Source: Devosia indica (GTDB taxonomy: Bacteria; Pseudomonadota; Alphaproteobacteria; Rhizobiales; Devosiaceae). Taken from it: a stretch of 64,000 nt of DNA. The position numbers and the translations under genes were made by a program. This document shows positions 41,760-50,422 of the stretch, in pieces (positions within the stretch are counted from its first letter, which is position 1; each line of letters begins with the position of its first letter). The notes below the pieces were generated by a model. It had not been told where the DNA came from. It was given only the letters and a program-made list of their open reading frames with translations, and searched no databases. Location of the stretch: contig NZ_PYVZ01000002.1 of the NCBI RefSeq assembly GCF_003056405.1, positions 124,001 through 188,000 of the forward strand, in the 5' to 3' direction.

Positions 41760-42929
41760 TCAGTCCACCACGCGCGGGTCGACATCCTTGGAATAGTCCA
41801 CGCCGCCGACGGCGAAGCCGAACAGGCGCATGAATTCTTCGCGGTATTTCGGCAGGTCGGCGAGAGCGGCGAGGTTTTCCGTGTTGAGCACGGCCCAGCG
41901 CTTTTTCAACTCGGCTTGCATGGCATCGGACAGTTCCCAGTCATCGACGCGGATGCGGTTGTTGTCGTCGAGCACGATGGTGCCCTGCAGCTTGTCGCGG
42001 AACAGGCGGTCAATCTGATGGATCGGACCTTCGCCCAGGCCCATTTCGTCCTCGACCTTGATCAGCAGGGTGCCATAGAGCGGCACCACCGGGATGGCGG
42101 AGCTGGCTTGGGTCACGACGGCCTTGAGAGCCACGACATGGGCGGCATTGTCGCCGTGCTTGGCGCGGATGGCAGCGGCGGCGCGGTCGAGGTCGGCCTT
42201 GGCCTTGCCCAGCGTGCCCTTGTGGTAGATCGGCCAGGTCAGTTCGCTGCCCAGATAGGTGTAGTTGAGTGAGGCAAAATCCTCAGCCAGCACGCCTGCT
42301 TCGGACAGGGCCTCGATCCAGAGCTCCCAATCCTCGCCGCCCATGACCTTGACGGTGGCGACCGCCTCTTCCTCAGTGGCCGGTTCGACAGTGACCTCGG
42401 AAACTTCGCCGGTGCCGGTATTGAGGGTCTTGGAGGTGACCTGAGTGCCATAGGGCTTGATGGCCGAGCGATAGGTAACGCCGTCCTTGGGGTCGGTGCG
42501 GACTGGAGAGGCCAGCGAATAGACGATCAAGTCGACCTGGCCCAACGTCTCCTTGATGGCCTCGATGGTCTGGGCCTTCACTTCATTGGAAAAGGCGTCG
42601 CCCTCGATGGTCACGGCCTTGCTGCCGGCGGCCCGGGCGCGATTTTCGAAGGCCCGGTTATTGTACCAGCCGGCGGAGGCGGGCTTGGTCTCGCCCGGCT
42701 CGCGCTCGAAGGACACGCCAACCGTATCGGCGCCAGAGCCAAAGGTGGTGACGATGCGTGAGGCGAGGCCATAGCCGGTCGAACAGCCGAGCACGAGGAC
42801 GCGCTTGCGCTCGGACGGGATTGGTCCCTTGATCACAACATGATCGATCTGGCGCTGCACATTGGTGGCGCAGCCGGTGGGATGGGCGGTGGTGCAGATG
42901 AAGCCGCGGATCTTGGGTTCGATGATCAT
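41760..42929 (-). CDS. fabV: Trans-2-enoyl-ACP/CoA reductase FabV
   Basis: A 389-aa NADH-dependent enoyl reductase of the FabV (TER) family. GFICTTAHPTGCATNVQRQI at the N-terminus, the cofactor motif VLVLGCSTGYGLASRI and the catalytic Y-x8-K within PIYHKGTLGKAKADL are all present. It catalyses the last step of fatty-acid elongation and is known to confer triclosan resistance in other bacteria. It lies 74 nt after the GST gene on the same strand and may be cotranscribed or separately expressed. Confidence 0.94.
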   Translation of the reverse strand: MIIEPKIRGFICTTAHPTGCATNVQRQIDHVVIKGPIPSERKRVLVLGCSTGYGLASRIVTTFGSGADTVGVSFEREPGETKPASAGWYNNRAFENRARAAGSKAVTIEGDAFSNEVKAQTIEAIKETLGQVDLIVYSLASPVRTDPKDGVTYRSAIKPYGTQVTSKTLNTGTGEVSEVTVEPATEEEAVATVKVMGGEDWELWIEALSEAGVLAEDFASLNYTYLGSELTWPIYHKGTLGKAKADLDRAAAAIRAKHGDNAAHVVALKAVVTQASSAIPVVPLYGTLLIKVEDEMGLGEGPIHQIDRLFRDKLQGTIVLDDNNRIRVDDWELSDAMQAELKKRWAVLNTENLAALADLPKYREEFMRLFGFAVGGVDYSKDVDPRVVD

Positions 42930-43003
42930 GGGATTTTCTCCTCAGTTTGACCAAGGCAATAGCGGGAATGGCGGCGGAGGGCTAGGGGTTGGGTGGGGGC
43001 GCT

Positions 43004-43651
43004 TCAATCCACCTTCGCCGGTCCGGCGGGGAAAATGCCCGACATGACGGTGAAGCCGGGAATGCGGCGCACCCGGTCGGTCCATCGGCGAAGGGCTGGA
43101 TAATCCTGGCGGGAAATGCCGCCTTCCTCGGAGAGCATCACATAGGGAAAACAGGCGATGTCTGCCGTGGTCGGATGGGATGGCGCACAGAGCCAGTCGC
43201 GCCCCTCGCGTTCGCCGAACCAGAGATGTTCATCGATCAGCCGGAAAATGCGATGGGCGCCCTTCTGGCTTTTCTCGATGTCGAAATCATAGTCATAACC
43301 TAAAGCCAAACGGGCGGCGGAACTGGTCGCGGTGATGTCGTCGGCGACGGCATGCCAGCGCAGGATTTCGGCGGTGATGGCCGGGTCGTCCGGGAACCAT
43401 TGGCCAGAGGCGTCATATTTTTTCGCCAGGTAAGCGAGGATGGCGCCAGAGTCGGACAGTACCAGATCGTCGTCCTTGAGCACCGGCAACTGACCAAAAG
43501 GATTGAGCCGCAGGAACCAGTCCGCCTTGTGCTCGCGTCCGGGGAAGAAATCCACCGGCACGATGTCATAGGGGAGCCCAAGAATGCTCATCAAAAGGCG
43601 CAGCTTGTAGCAATTGCCGGAGAGTTCGAAATCGTAAAGGGTGATGGTCAT
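43004..43651 (-). CDS. Glutathione S-transferase family protein
   Basis: A 215-aa two-domain GST. The thioredoxin-like N-domain begins ITLYDFELSGNCYKLRLLMSI with the active-site Ser region, and has GQLPVLKDDDLVLSDSGAIL, the glutathione-binding cis-Pro and SxAI motif. The C-terminal helical domain includes PTTADIACFPYVM. It lies 3 nt after the Rieske-reductase fusion gene, so it is likely part of the same pathway, perhaps handling an electrophilic or oxidised intermediate. Confidence 0.86.
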   Translation of the reverse strand: MTITLYDFELSGNCYKLRLLMSILGLPYDIVPVDFFPGREHKADWFLRLNPFGQLPVLKDDDLVLSDSGAILAYLAKKYDASGQWFPDDPAITAEILRWHAVADDITATSSAARLALGYDYDFDIEKSQKGAHRIFRLIDEHLWFGEREGRDWLCAPSHPTTADIACFPYVMLSEEGGISRQDYPALRRWTDRVRRIPGFTVMSGIFPAGPAKVD

Positions 43652-43654
43652 GGG

Positions 43655-45364
43655 TCAGATATCCAGCACCAGGCGCGCCGATTTCGCACGGCTCACACAG
43701 GTCATCATGCAGGTGTTGGACGCCTTCTCGCTCTTGTTGAGATAGACGTCCTGATGGTCGACCTCACCCTCCATGACGGTGGTCAGGCAGGTGCCGCAAG
43801 CGCCCTGTTCGCAGGAGGAGGGCACAGTCAAGCCTGCCTCGCGCATCACCTCGAGAATGGTCTTGCCGGCAGGCACATGCAGGGTCATGGCCGAGCGGGC
43901 CAGCTCGATATCGAAGGCCGATGAAGCGTCGATTGTCTTGTCGTTCTGGAAATATTCGAAATGCACCGCCTCGTCGGGCCAGCCGAGCCTGGCAGCGGTT
44001 TCCTGCACCATTTCGAGCATGGCGCCGGGTCCGCAGATATAGACATGGTTGGCGAACTGGTGCGGGCCAAGCACCTGATCGATGGTGCCCCGAATGGCGT
44101 CGCGGGCGAGGCCTGTGTGGACATGCACCGCGCCGTGCAGCGCGTCCAGCTCACTTTTGAAAGCAACACTTTCGCCATTGCGGGTGAAATAGTGCAGCTC
44201 ATAGGGCAGGCTCGACTTGTCGAGAAAGCGTGCCATGGAGAGCAGGGGCGTGATGCCGATGCCCCCGGCAATCAGCACGGTGCGGGTGGCGTCGCGGCGC
44301 AGCGGGAAATTGTTGCGCGGCTCGGAAATGGCCAGCACATCGCCCTCGCGTACGGTTTCGACCAGCACCTTGGAGCCGCCTTTCGAGGCGTTCTCCTGCT
44401 TGACGCCGATGACATAACTGAGAAGGTCGCCCGGGCCGTTGGTGATGGAATATTGCCGGACCAGTCCATTGGGCAGGTGCACATCGATATGGGCGCCGGG
44501 CTGGAAGGTGGGCAGGTGCTTGCCGTCGCGATCGGCCAGCTCGAAGCCGATGACGCCGTCAGCGCTTTGCCATTTGCGGCTGACCACGACATTGAGCGTA
44601 TTGCCGCGCGGCACGGCAATGTCGGGCATTGTCGCAAGGTCCGCCGAGACCTTTTCATAGATGGGCTGCAACGGTTCGGGCGCGGGCTTTCTCGCCGCGG
44701 CGCGTTCGAGCCGGTCGCGCAAATGGGTCAAATGTTCATTATGGTGGCGCAGGGCCGCCAGAGCGTCAGCGGGTGTTTCGGGCAGGAGGCCACGGATCAC
44801 CGCACGACCCGCATCGACGGGCTGGACGAAATAGACAATTTCGCCGAGCCGGACTGTCAGACCGGGCAGGAGGTCCGCCGGCTGATCGTCGGGGGCAAGA
44901 CGGGCGAGGCCGGCGACCACATCCTCGGGTGCCGCATTCACCGGCATGGGCCGCAGGGCAAACCAGCTCTGTCCCTCGGCGCCGGGGAAGGGGGCAAAGG
45001 GCTTTTCGTCATTGGCCGCCGACCAGATCAGCCCATAGGCTTCCCTGACCGGATATTTGCGGTTTTCGATGCGGCGGGCCGGGGCGTCGGCCGGGTGGGC
45101 CGGAATATAGGTGCAGCCGGCGGATCGGTTGGCGTAGCGCCAGCCGTGATACTGGCATTTGAGTTCCTGGCCTTCATTGATGCCGATGGAAAGCCGCACG
45201 CCGCGATGCAGGCACCGGTTCTCCCAGACATTCACATTGCCGTCGTCGGCCCGCCAGACCGCGAGTTCGCGGCCAAGCAACTGGCCCTGATAGACATGGC
45301 GGAAGGGCAGGTCCTCGCTTGAGGCGATGGGATACCAATTGGGGTCGGAAAGGGAGAGGGGCAT
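43655..45364 (-). CDS. Rieske domain fused to a VanB-type flavin/[2Fe-2S] reductase
   Basis: A 569-aa protein with an unusual domain order. Residues 9-105 are a Rieske domain: C51-x-H53 (RCLHRG) and C70-x2-H73 (CQYHGW). Residues 106-240 hold a linker resembling a shrunken oxygenase C-terminal region (VYFVQPVDAGRAVIRGLLPE) with no iron-binding triad seen. From about 245 a phthalate/VanB-type reductase follows: flavin motif RQYSITNG, NAD motif LIAGGIGITPLL, and plant-type [2Fe-2S] Cys at 518, 523, 526 and 556 (CEQGACGTC...C). It lies 97 nt after the catalytic oxygenase gene, which lacks a Rieske cluster. The simplest reading is that this protein supplies both reductase and Rieske centre. Confidence 0.85.
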   Translation of the reverse strand: MPLSLSDPNWYPIASSEDLPFRHVYQGQLLGRELAVWRADDGNVNVWENRCLHRGVRLSIGINEGQELKCQYHGWRYANRSAGCTYIPAHPADAPARRIENRKYPVREAYGLIWSAANDEKPFAPFPGAEGQSWFALRPMPVNAAPEDVVAGLARLAPDDQPADLLPGLTVRLGEIVYFVQPVDAGRAVIRGLLPETPADALAALRHHNEHLTHLRDRLERAAARKPAPEPLQPIYEKVSADLATMPDIAVPRGNTLNVVVSRKWQSADGVIGFELADRDGKHLPTFQPGAHIDVHLPNGLVRQYSITNGPGDLLSYVIGVKQENASKGGSKVLVETVREGDVLAISEPRNNFPLRRDATRTVLIAGGIGITPLLSMARFLDKSSLPYELHYFTRNGESVAFKSELDALHGAVHVHTGLARDAIRGTIDQVLGPHQFANHVYICGPGAMLEMVQETAARLGWPDEAVHFEYFQNDKTIDASSAFDIELARSAMTLHVPAGKTILEVMREAGLTVPSSCEQGACGTCLTTVMEGEVDHQDVYLNKSEKASNTCMMTCVSRAKSARLVLDI

Positions 45365-45461
45365 GCAAACTGTCCGTCAAGGCCGGCAGCCGCGCCACGA
45401 CTGCAGATATTGTGGACTGGCTGCCGGAGGCCCTTGGCGTACGAGGCGGCAACCGGGGCGA

Positions 45462-46358
45462 TCAGCTCGCTTGCGGGATCACCCCATAGGTGATGCCCTT
45501 CTGGCTGAGCCAGCGGCGATAGGCGATGGCGCTCTTGTCGGCGCGGATCGGGGTTTCGGCGCGCGGGTCGAGCGGCAGTTTCTTGGGGTACTGGTTTTCC
45601 AGGATCGGTTTGTCCTGGCCGAAAATGGTCTGCTGGAAGCGCCGCAGATCGGTGATGGTCGAGGTCGAATCGATCATCGACTGCAGCAGGTGGGCGCGGC
45701 AGCGTTCCTCGGTCATGGGCTGGAGGAAGATGCCGATCACATCGCGACGGCTCTCATCCTCGGGGCAGGATTTGTAGAGCACCGAGCAGAACGGGTGCGG
45801 CACGCGATAGACATATTCCACTTCCATGGCCGTGGTTGCAGATTTGGCGGCGCGGGGCTGCATGAAGCGGCATTTGGTGGCCAGCACCTCGTCGCGCTCC
45901 TCGGACACCTCGACGTCGTATTCCTTGACCTCGGTATGCGGCTCGGAGCCCAGAATATCGGTGTGGACGTAAGGAAAGTGGCCCATGTCGAGGAAGTTCT
46001 CGACCGCGCGTGGCGCAGAGACATGAATGCCGATGGAGCCGCAGCTCATGTTGACCCGGTCGGGCTCGGCAAATTCGGGAATGGGAAAGAGGTCGTCGGC
46101 AGGTGTGCCGAGACAGGTCCAGGTGTAGCCATAGGCGGTACGAACGGGCAGGCGATCGTGGATCGTCCCGGCGTCGATCTCGTCGCCTTGCTCCTCGTCC
46201 CTACGCAGCCAGACGACGGGCTCGCCATCATTGCCACGGGTCAGTGCCAGGCGCGTGTCGAGCAGCAGCGTGGTTTCGACAAGGCCAAGGGGCAGTTCGT
46301 CGGTGGCGGCAACAACGTGCCAGAGATTGCGGGTGATCGGATCGGGGGCGTTTGGCAT
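45462..46358 (-). CDS. Rieske-type oxygenase catalytic subunit lacking the Rieske [2Fe-2S] ligands
   Basis: A 298-aa homologue of ring-hydroxylating or demethylating oxygenase alpha subunits. The start (NLWHVVAATDELPLGL) and the segment VRTAYGYTWTCLGTP mark the beginning and end of what is normally a Rieske domain. The central part with C-x-H and C-x2-H is deleted or replaced by VVWLRRDEEQGDEIDAG. The mononuclear-iron motif is intact: NFLDMGHFPYVH (D124, H127, H132). Normal alpha subunits are about 350 aa or longer. The missing cluster is probably supplied by the adjacent Rieske-reductase fusion. Substrate unknown. Confidence 0.82.
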   Translation of the reverse strand: MPNAPDPITRNLWHVVAATDELPLGLVETTLLLDTRLALTRGNDGEPVVWLRRDEEQGDEIDAGTIHDRLPVRTAYGYTWTCLGTPADDLFPIPEFAEPDRVNMSCGSIGIHVSAPRAVENFLDMGHFPYVHTDILGSEPHTEVKEYDVEVSEERDEVLATKCRFMQPRAAKSATTAMEVEYVYRVPHPFCSVLYKSCPEDESRRDVIGIFLQPMTEERCRAHLLQSMIDSTSTITDLRRFQQTIFGQDKPILENQYPKKLPLDPRAETPIRADKSAIAYRRWLSQKGITYGVIPQAS

Positions 46359-46464
46359 GGGGTAGTCTCAACTGTGTTGGCCAAGCATAACCGGGTGTGC
46401 GGCCAGTGCCAGCATAAAGTTGGGCATGGGCCATGCGCCCGAGGCATGATGGTGGACACGGAAT

Positions 46465-46484
46465 GCACCAAGACCGCATGGTGC
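46465..46484. promoter_or_regulatory. Inverted repeat in divergent promoter region
   Basis: GCACCA-N8-TGGTGC is a perfect 6-bp dyad between the oxygenase gene (starting at 46358, leftward) and the Ldh_2 gene (starting at 46527, rightward). It is a possible operator for either or both. Spacing does not match NtrC sites. Confidence 0.35.
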
Positions 46485-46526
46485 CCATCGACAAGTGCAG
46501 GATGAGGTCTATGAGGATGATGCGTC

Positions 46527-47558
46527 GTGGAAAGTGAAGCGCCCCGGTTCCCCGAAACACTGCTGGCAGAGCGTGTCGAGATGCGCCTGGCCGAGGCGGG
46601 CGCCAATGATGCCTCGCGGGCAGCGGCGACCAGGGCCATGCTGCATGCCTCGCTGGTGGGTGTCGACAGTCATGGCGTGCGGCTGACCGGGCATTATTGC
46701 CGGATGCTGGCCGGCGGGCGGCTGAGCAAGGATCCGCAGCTTGGCGTAGACAGGCGCGGCGCAGGCAGCGCCATGGTGGATGGCGATGACGGGCTAGGGC
46801 ATTACGCCGCCTACAAGGCCGTCGCGGTGGGCATGGAGCTGGCGCGGGAGGCCGGCGTCGGTGCGGTGGGGATCAAGAATTCCTCGCATCTGGGGGCGGC
46901 GGGAGCATATGCACTGGCGGGGGCCGAAGCGGGCTTTGTCACCTTTGCCACCACCAATACTGATTCCATGGTGGCGCTGTTCGACGGCGCGCAGAAATTT
47001 CACGGGACCAATCCGCTGGCCTTTGCCGCGCCGGTGCCGGGGAGCAGGCCCTGGCTCCTCGACATGGCGACCAGTTCCATTCCTCTCAACCGGGTCCTGC
47101 TGCATCGCTCGCTCGACAAGGAACTACCGGCGGGCGTGGCCGCGACGCCAGATGGTGAGATGACCACCGATCCGCATGAAGCCGATATGCTACTGCCACT
47201 GGGGGGCACGGATTACGGCTACAAGGGCGCGGCCCTGGCCGGGGTGGCGACGCTGTTCTCGGCCCTGCTGACCGGCACCACGCTCGATCCCGATTTCATT
47301 CCCATGTACGGCGGCGATGATATTTCGACGCCACGGAACATGGGCCATTTCGTGCTGGTGATCGACCCGGACAAGTTTGCCGGCCGGGCCGCCTTCGGGG
47401 CCGCGATCACCACCTATCTGGCGGCGTTGCGGGGTTCTCCGGTGCGCGAGGGCGGGCGCGTGATGGCGCCGGGCGACCGGGAATGGGAGGAGATGGACCG
47501 ACGGCGTGCCCAAGGCATTCCCGTCGATCCGGATACGGTGGCGTTCCTGGGGCTTTAG
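46527..47558 (+). CDS. Malate/L-lactate dehydrogenase (Ldh_2) family oxidoreductase
   Basis: A 343-aa NAD(P)-dependent oxidoreductase with the Ldh_2/YlbC fold. Motifs are VGVDSHGVRLTGHY (active-site His region), GAVGIKNSSHLGAAGAYAL, HGTNPLAFAAP and DMATSSIPLNRVL. Relatives reduce or oxidise 2-keto/2-hydroxy acids, sulfolactate, ureidoglycolate or cyclic imino acids. The GTG start has GAGGA 9 nt upstream. It is divergent from the Rieske oxygenase operon with a shared promoter region, so it may act on a product of the oxygenation. Confidence 0.86.
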   Translation: MESEAPRFPETLLAERVEMRLAEAGANDASRAAATRAMLHASLVGVDSHGVRLTGHYCRMLAGGRLSKDPQLGVDRRGAGSAMVDGDDGLGHYAAYKAVAVGMELAREAGVGAVGIKNSSHLGAAGAYALAGAEAGFVTFATTNTDSMVALFDGAQKFHGTNPLAFAAPVPGSRPWLLDMATSSIPLNRVLLHRSLDKELPAGVAATPDGEMTTDPHEADMLLPLGGTDYGYKGAALAGVATLFSALLTGTTLDPDFIPMYGGDDISTPRNMGHFVLVIDPDKFAGRAAFGAAITTYLAALRGSPVREGGRVMAPGDREWEEMDRRRAQGIPVDPDTVAFLGL

Positions 47559-48220
47559 TTTTCTTCCTCCCCGGTGGGCGGGATGTATTCAACTTCCTTG
47601 CCCACCAGGGTATCGCCTTCGATCTCAAGGCTGATCACGGCGCTGCCGCCGCTGGGGCAGCAATTGCCGTCGTCGGGGCGCCAAAGCCCGCTGCGGGCGA
47701 CATAGCCTGACCAGGGATTGGAGAAATCGAAGGCGACGCCCTTCCAGATTTCCAGGTCCTCCGGGAGTTCCACGCCCACCAGCCAGTTGTCCATGTCGAT
47801 GGGTGTCCAGGTGGTGCCGTCGTCTTCCAGCTTGAACAGGCGGTCGGTGTTGAAGGCGCCGGTGCCCTGGCTGTAACCGGGCAGGTGCAGCACATTCTCG
47901 TCATTGAGGCTGGGCATCTGGAAATAGCCGTCAAAGCCCTTGTCGAGCACCGCCCAGCCGTCGCCATCGTGCCGGAACAGCACGAAGCCGCCCATGACGC
48001 CATATTCGCTGATGCCGGCCTGGGTTTGCCAGGCAATCAGGGGGGCACCTTCGTCGTCCCCGTAATCGGCGCGGTTGAAATAGCCTGCCGTCAGCACCTT
48101 GCAGTCGTCGAGTTCGGTTTCGAGGCAGGTGTCGCCGATGGATTTGAGGGATATCTGAGCGATGGCAGGGGTCGCCAAGGCAAGGGAGACAGGCAGAAAT
48201 ATTGCTAGTCGCAGCAGCAT
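47555..48220 (-). CDS. Secreted protein of unknown function
   Basis: A 221-aa protein with a clear signal peptide (MLLRLAIFLPVSLALATPAIAQ). The mature part is acidic and contains paired Cys (DTCLETELDDCKV; later GNCCPSGGSAV) that could form disulfides. It also has WQTQAGISEYGVMGGFVLF and LEIEGDTLVGKEVEYIPP, suggesting a beta-rich fold. I do not recognise the family. Its 3' end overlaps the convergent Ldh_2 gene by 4 nt. It is presumably periplasmic. Confidence 0.75.
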   Translation of the reverse strand: MLLRLAIFLPVSLALATPAIAQISLKSIGDTCLETELDDCKVLTAGYFNRADYGDDEGAPLIAWQTQAGISEYGVMGGFVLFRHDGDGWAVLDKGFDGYFQMPSLNDENVLHLPGYSQGTGAFNTDRLFKLEDDGTTWTPIDMDNWLVGVELPEDLEIWKGVAFDFSNPWSGYVARSGLWRPDDGNCCPSGGSAVISLEIEGDTLVGKEVEYIPPTGEEEN

Positions 48221-48268
48221 GGGAACCCTCCATTGAGGGCACCATATTGCCCTCTTGCCCGGCTCCTG

Positions 48269-49045
48269 TCAGCCCTCGCGATAGATGTCGAAGGGTCCAA
48301 TGGCCTGGGTGGTTGCCATGAGCTGGATCTTGTTGACATTGACGTGCTCGGGGAGCGAGGTGGCCCAGAAGATGGACTCGGCGATGTCCTCGGCAGTCAT
48401 GGCCCTGGTGTTGGCATAGACATTGCCCGCCTTGTCCGCGTCGCCCTTGAAGCGGACCACGGAAAACTCGGTTTCGGTCAGCCCCGGCTCGATATCGGTG
48501 ACGCGCACATTCTTGCCCTGCAGGTCCGAGCGGATGGCGAGCGCGAAGTGCTTCACGAAGGCCTTGGAGGCGGCATAGACCGAGCCGCCGGGATAGGCAT
48601 ATTCGCCGGCCACCGATCCCAGGGTCACCACATGGCCGCCGCCGCGCGCAATCAGGCCGGGCAGCAACAGGCGTACGGTATAGACCACACCCTTGATATT
48701 GGTGTCGATCATGGTCTCCCAGTCATTCAGATCCGTCTCGGCGGCCGGCTGCAGGCCCAGGGCCAGCCCGGCATTGGCAAGCACGATATTGATCGCATCG
48801 AAGGGTGCGGGAATGGCGGCAATGGCCGCTTCCATGGCGGCGCGGTCGCGCACATCGAGGGGAATGATGTGGCAGTTGTCATGGCCAAGCTCGTCGCGCA
48901 GGGCCAGCAGGCGGTCCTCGCGGCGGCCGGTTGCAATCACCTTGCCGCCGGCAGCGACATAGCGGCGGGCGGCCGCGGCGCCGAAACCGGAGGTGGCGCC
49001 GGTGATGAAGACAACAAAGCGGCTGGGATCGAGCAGCGAATACAT
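48269..49045 (-). CDS. SDR-family NADP-dependent 3-hydroxy acid dehydrogenase (YdfG-like)
   Basis: A 258-aa classical short-chain dehydrogenase. FITGATSGFGAAAAR is the cofactor motif, ATGRREDRL suggests NADP preference, VLANAGLALG is the NNAG-type motif, and the catalytic YAASK follows. The sequence style resembles YdfG, which oxidises L-allo-threonine, serine and 3-hydroxyacids. It is a single gene on this strand, 48 nt before the secreted-protein gene. Confidence 0.86.
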   Translation of the reverse strand: MYSLLDPSRFVVFITGATSGFGAAAARRYVAAGGKVIATGRREDRLLALRDELGHDNCHIIPLDVRDRAAMEAAIAAIPAPFDAINIVLANAGLALGLQPAAETDLNDWETMIDTNIKGVVYTVRLLLPGLIARGGGHVVTLGSVAGEYAYPGGSVYAASKAFVKHFALAIRSDLQGKNVRVTDIEPGLTETEFSVVRFKGDADKAGNVYANTRAMTAEDIAESIFWATSLPEHVNVNKIQLMATTQAIGPFDIYREG

Positions 49046-49215
49046 GATGGGTCCTGGAGGGAAGTGGTCAACAGTTTGCGCGCAGGGTGGACCGCGCCTC
49101 CTGCCCGCGTCAACATTTCCAAAGTTTAATGCGTCTTACCCAGTGCTAACGTGAATTCGCCACCCATTGGGCGTATGGGAAAAGCATACTGAATCCAATT
49201 GGGCCATTCCGAGCC

Positions 49216-50415
49216 ATGAAGCGTTTTGTCAATTTCCTGCTTGTTCTGATCCTCCTGGGCGGTGGTGCTGCGGCGGGCTGGTGGTATTTTCTGGCCCCGA
49301 CACAGGCCAGCACCACGCCCGATACGGTGACGGTCGGGCGCGGCGATATCGAGACCACCGTGCTCGCCTCGGGTGTGCTGGAGGCGAGTGCGCTGGTCAG
49401 CGTGGGCGCGGAAGTCTCAGGCAGCATAAAGGCGGTGCATGTGGCACTGGGCGATGACGTGTTGAAGGGCGATCTGATCGCCGAGATTGACAGTCTCAAC
49501 CAGGAAAACGCGGTGAAATCGGCTGAAGCGGCGCTGGCGGGCATTCAGGCGCAACGACGCAATCAGGAGGCCATTCTGGCCCAGGCAGAGACGGCGCTGA
49601 CGCGGCAGCAGCAATTGAACGCCAACAGCCTGGTCTCGCAGACGGCGCTGGAAACAGCGCAGGCCGCCGTAGAACAGGCCAGGGCGCAGATTGACCAGCT
49701 TGACGCGCAGATTGCTCAGGCGGAACTGACGGTGGAGTCCGCCGAACTCGATCTGGCGCGCACCCAGATCGTGGCCCCGGCCGATGGCACCGTGGTCGCG
49801 TTGCTGGTCGAGGAAGGCCAGACGCTCAACGCCAATTCGACGACGCCGACGATTGCCAAGATCGCCAATCTGGACACCATGGTCATCAAGGCCGAGATAT
49901 CGGAAGCCGACGTGATCAAGGTCAGCGCAGGCCAGAAGGTCTATTTCACCATTCTGGGCGAACCTGACCAACGCATCGAGGCGACATTGCGCGAGATCGA
50001 ACCGGCGCCGACCTCGATTGCCGATGATACGTCCAGTTCGGGCAGTGCGGTCTATTACAATGGATTGTTCGAGGTGCCCAATCCCGATCATCGCCTGCGC
50101 ATTTCGATGACGGCATCGGTGACCATCGTTCTGGCGGAGGCGCGTAATGTGCTGTCCCTACCTTCCAGCTTGGTCACCAGGCAGGGGCCGGACGGCGGCG
50201 CCATGGTGACGGTCTATGATCCGGCCAGTGAGGAGATGCGCCCGGTGCGCGTCGAGGTGGGACTCAACAACAACATCAATGCCGAAATCGTTTCTGGCCT
50301 CGAAGAAGGAGACCTGGTCGTCAACGCGACCGGGGCGCGCCTGAACTCCAGTTCGGGCGGCCCGGGTGGACCGGGTGGCTTTGGCGGGCCGATGATGATG
50401 CGGCGCGGAGGCTAG
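49216..50415 (+). CDS. macA: MacA-like periplasmic adaptor of an ABC efflux pump
   Basis: A 399-aa membrane-fusion protein with an N-terminal TM anchor (FLLVLILLGGGAAAGWWYFL). It has a lipoyl-like half (VSVGAEVSGSIKAVHVALGD), a long alpha-hairpin coiled coil (about 100-180, rich in Gln and Ala) and the beta-barrel domains. The extreme C-terminus is an unusual Gly/Pro/Met-rich tail (GGPGGPGGFGGPMMMRRGG). It links the MacB-like protein to an outer-membrane channel; no TolC-like gene is in the window. It is 7 nt before the MacB gene. Confidence 0.87.
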   Translation: MKRFVNFLLVLILLGGGAAAGWWYFLAPTQASTTPDTVTVGRGDIETTVLASGVLEASALVSVGAEVSGSIKAVHVALGDDVLKGDLIAEIDSLNQENAVKSAEAALAGIQAQRRNQEAILAQAETALTRQQQLNANSLVSQTALETAQAAVEQARAQIDQLDAQIAQAELTVESAELDLARTQIVAPADGTVVALLVEEGQTLNANSTTPTIAKIANLDTMVIKAEISEADVIKVSAGQKVYFTILGEPDQRIEATLREIEPAPTSIADDTSSSGSAVYYNGLFEVPNPDHRLRISMTASVTIVLAEARNVLSLPSSLVTRQGPDGGAMVTVYDPASEEMRPVRVEVGLNNNINAEIVSGLEEGDLVVNATGARLNSSSGGPGGPGGFGGPMMMRRGG

Positions 50416-50422
50416 AGGGGCC

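Noticed and set aside
46395..46425. Sigma-54 promoter on the minus strand (TGGCACTGGCCGCA) before the split oxygenase
   Set aside because: The GG and GC elements are 10 bp apart instead of 12, and the -12 box is poor.
46465..46484. NtrC-binding site reading of TGCACC...GGTGC
   Set aside because: The NtrC consensus has much shorter spacing between half-sites; here the arms are 8 nt apart. Kept only as a generic inverted repeat.
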